A stretch of 64,000 bases of DNA from positions 62,001 through 126,000 of the forward strand of contig CANIVU010000010.1 of the NCBI GenBank assembly GCA_947470805.1, given 5' to 3'. Shown piece by piece: positions 63,067-64,000 of the stretch (positions are counted from its first letter, which is position 1; the number at the start of each line of letters is the position of its first letter). Origin of the DNA: Acidobacteriota bacterium. GTDB taxonomy: Bacteria > Acidobacteriota > Terriglobia > Bryobacterales > Bryobacteraceae. The notes under the pieces are model-generated. The model worked only from the letters and a program-made list of their open reading frames with translations. It was not told the origin of the DNA and did no database searches. A program made the translations under genes and the position numbers.

Positions 63067-63682
63067 GGCCGAAACGTTCTTCGGTCCAGGGATCGCCGTG
63101 CATGTGATAGCCGTTGCGTTCCCAGAAGCCGGCTTTGTCGTCCGAGAGCAGTTCAATTCCTGCCAGCCACTTGGCCGACTTCCAGGCGTAGAGGCGGGGG
63201 ACGATGAGGCGCGCGGGGGCTCCGTGTTCGAGCGTGAGCGGTTCGCCGTCGTGATGAGTGGCGACGAGGGCGTCGTCGACCAGAAATTCGTCGAGCGGGA
63301 GGTTTGTCGTCCAGCCGCCATCGTAGCCATGGGCGACGACGTAGCGGGCTTCGGGTTTCACGCCGCCGGCGCGTTCGATGAGTTCCTTCACCGAGACGCC
63401 TTCCCAGGTGTTATCGAGCCGGGACCAGCGGGTGACGCAGTGGAAGTCGGAGAACACTTTCACTTTGGGAAGAGCGTTGAACTCCTCCCAGGTGAAGGCG
63501 AGTGGATGGCGCACGAGGCCGCCGATGACCAGTTTCCAATCCGCCGCGTTGAGGCGCGGCGGGCCGAAGGCGTCCAGAACCGGCCACTTCACGGTGAGTG
63601 ACTGGCCGGGCGGAATGCGGTTGTCCCGCAACGTATCGGGGCTGATGATGGCCCCGGGCGGGGGGAGCTTTTCGTCCTGCAT
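63056..63682 (-). CDS. Sulfite-oxidase-like molybdopterin oxidoreductase
   Basis: 208 aa, the short stand-alone catalytic domain. Moco-binding Cys C82 in FHCVTRWS, and GAPARLIVPRLYAWKSAKW. Lacks a signal peptide and haem or dimer domain. Donor unknown. Coupled to the frameshifted gene. Confidence 0.87.
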   Translation of the reverse strand: MQDEKLPPPGAIISPDTLRDNRIPPGQSLTVKWPVLDAFGPPRLNAADWKLVIGGLVRHPLAFTWEEFNALPKVKVFSDFHCVTRWSRLDNTWEGVSVKELIERAGGVKPEARYVVAHGYDGGWTTNLPLDEFLVDDALVATHHDGEPLTLEHGAPARLIVPRLYAWKSAKWLAGIELLSDDKAGFWERNGYHMHGDPWTEERFGHGW

Positions 63683-63690
63683 GGGTGGTG

Positions 63691-64000
63691 TTATTTGACC
63701 GGATTTCCGTCGGCGTCGAGCAGTTGCACGTCGCCCAAGTTCAATTCGCGGATGCCTTTTTCGACCTGGGCACGATCGCCCACAACTACATAGATCATTT
63801 TCTCAGGCCGGAGGATTCTTTCCGCAATTGCATTGATGTCCGATTTCTTCAGGGCGTTCACTTTTTGCGCGTAGGTGGCGAAGTAATCTTCGGGAAGACC
63901 GTAGCGGGTGATGGTGAGCATGTCACCGAGCACTCCGTTTTTCGTTTCGCGTTCGCCGACCATGGAGCGGGTGAGCGATTCCTGCATTTTGGCCACTTCT
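63691..64000 (-). CDS. M16-family peptidase, C-terminal part
   Basis: Open to the right edge, about 103 codons visible. KSDINAIAERILRPEKMIYVVVGDRAQVEKGIREL is the C-terminal half of an M16 (insulinase/pitrilysin-like) beta-alpha repeat. The zinc site would be outside the window. Confidence 0.75.
   Translation of the reverse strand, partial: EVAKMQESLTRSMVGERETKNGVLGDMLTITRYGLPEDYFATYAQKVNALKKSDINAIAERILRPEKMIYVVVGDRAQVEKGIRELNLGDVQLLDADGNPVK

Overview
The window is GC-rich bacterial chromosome and most resembles an acidobacterium of the Solibacter/Bryobacter type. Three things point there. Two exported proteins carry the C-terminal domain I recognise as TIGR03437, which is expanded in Solibacter. 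LpxB shows a Gram-negative, lipid A-making envelope. Secreted proteases and small lineage-type hypothetical genes are abundant. No rRNA, CRISPR array, transposase, integrase or phage gene was seen; one tRNA gene (Val, TAC) is present. The assignment comes from family recognition only.

Layout. 0-9.3 kb: the 5' part of an exported repeat protein, a degenerate tandem repeat, a galU operon, a hybrid kinase-like protein, purM-purN, a glucuronokinase-like GHMP kinase and dtd. 9.3-16.4 kb: a cbiMQO cobalt/nickel ECF transporter, acpS, a ribbon-helix-helix (RHH) gene pair behind a palindrome, trxB and feoAB. 16.7-24.9 kb: an envelope or exopolysaccharide locus with three glycosyltransferase genes (one a GT4-GT2 fusion), two GDP-mannose dehydratase-type genes and GDP-fucose synthase. 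25.0-26.2 kb: a compact zinc module (SmtB-like sensor, His-rich protein, Fur/Zur). 26.2-32.0 kb: tRNA-Val, then rimP-nusA-infB-ylxP. 32.0-36.9 kb: membrane-lipid and aminotransferase/dehydrogenase genes and small proteins. 37.0-42.8 kb: two consecutive subtilisin-like exoproteases. 42.8-50.5 kb: greA, a CDP-alcohol phosphotransferase, a hydrolase, a catalytically dead M1-peptidase homologue, lpxB and a TIGR03437 protein. 50.7-54.4 kb: an Hrq1/MrfA-like helicase, a PilZ protein and an MPG-phosphatase-like HAD protein. 55.1-58.1 kb: a KAS III - metallo-beta-lactamase - adenylate-forming enzyme operon. 58.1-64.0 kb: an S41 protease, a DGPF/ECF42-like sigma pair, DUF167, a frameshifted metallohydrolase, a sulfite-oxidase-like enzyme and the end of an M16 protease.

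The least ordinary features are three tandem-repeat arrays at gene borders (430-845, 50441-50820, 54401-54950). Two of them clearly contain copies of the ends of adjacent genes. Other notable items are the zinc module with an exact alpha-5 zinc site and a SmtB-type operator, the KAS III mini-operon, two apparently dead enzymes (M1 peptidase and histidine kinase), and a 30-codon ORF with a consensus Shine-Dalgarno.

All calls come from reading sequence and translations. No search or structure prediction was run.
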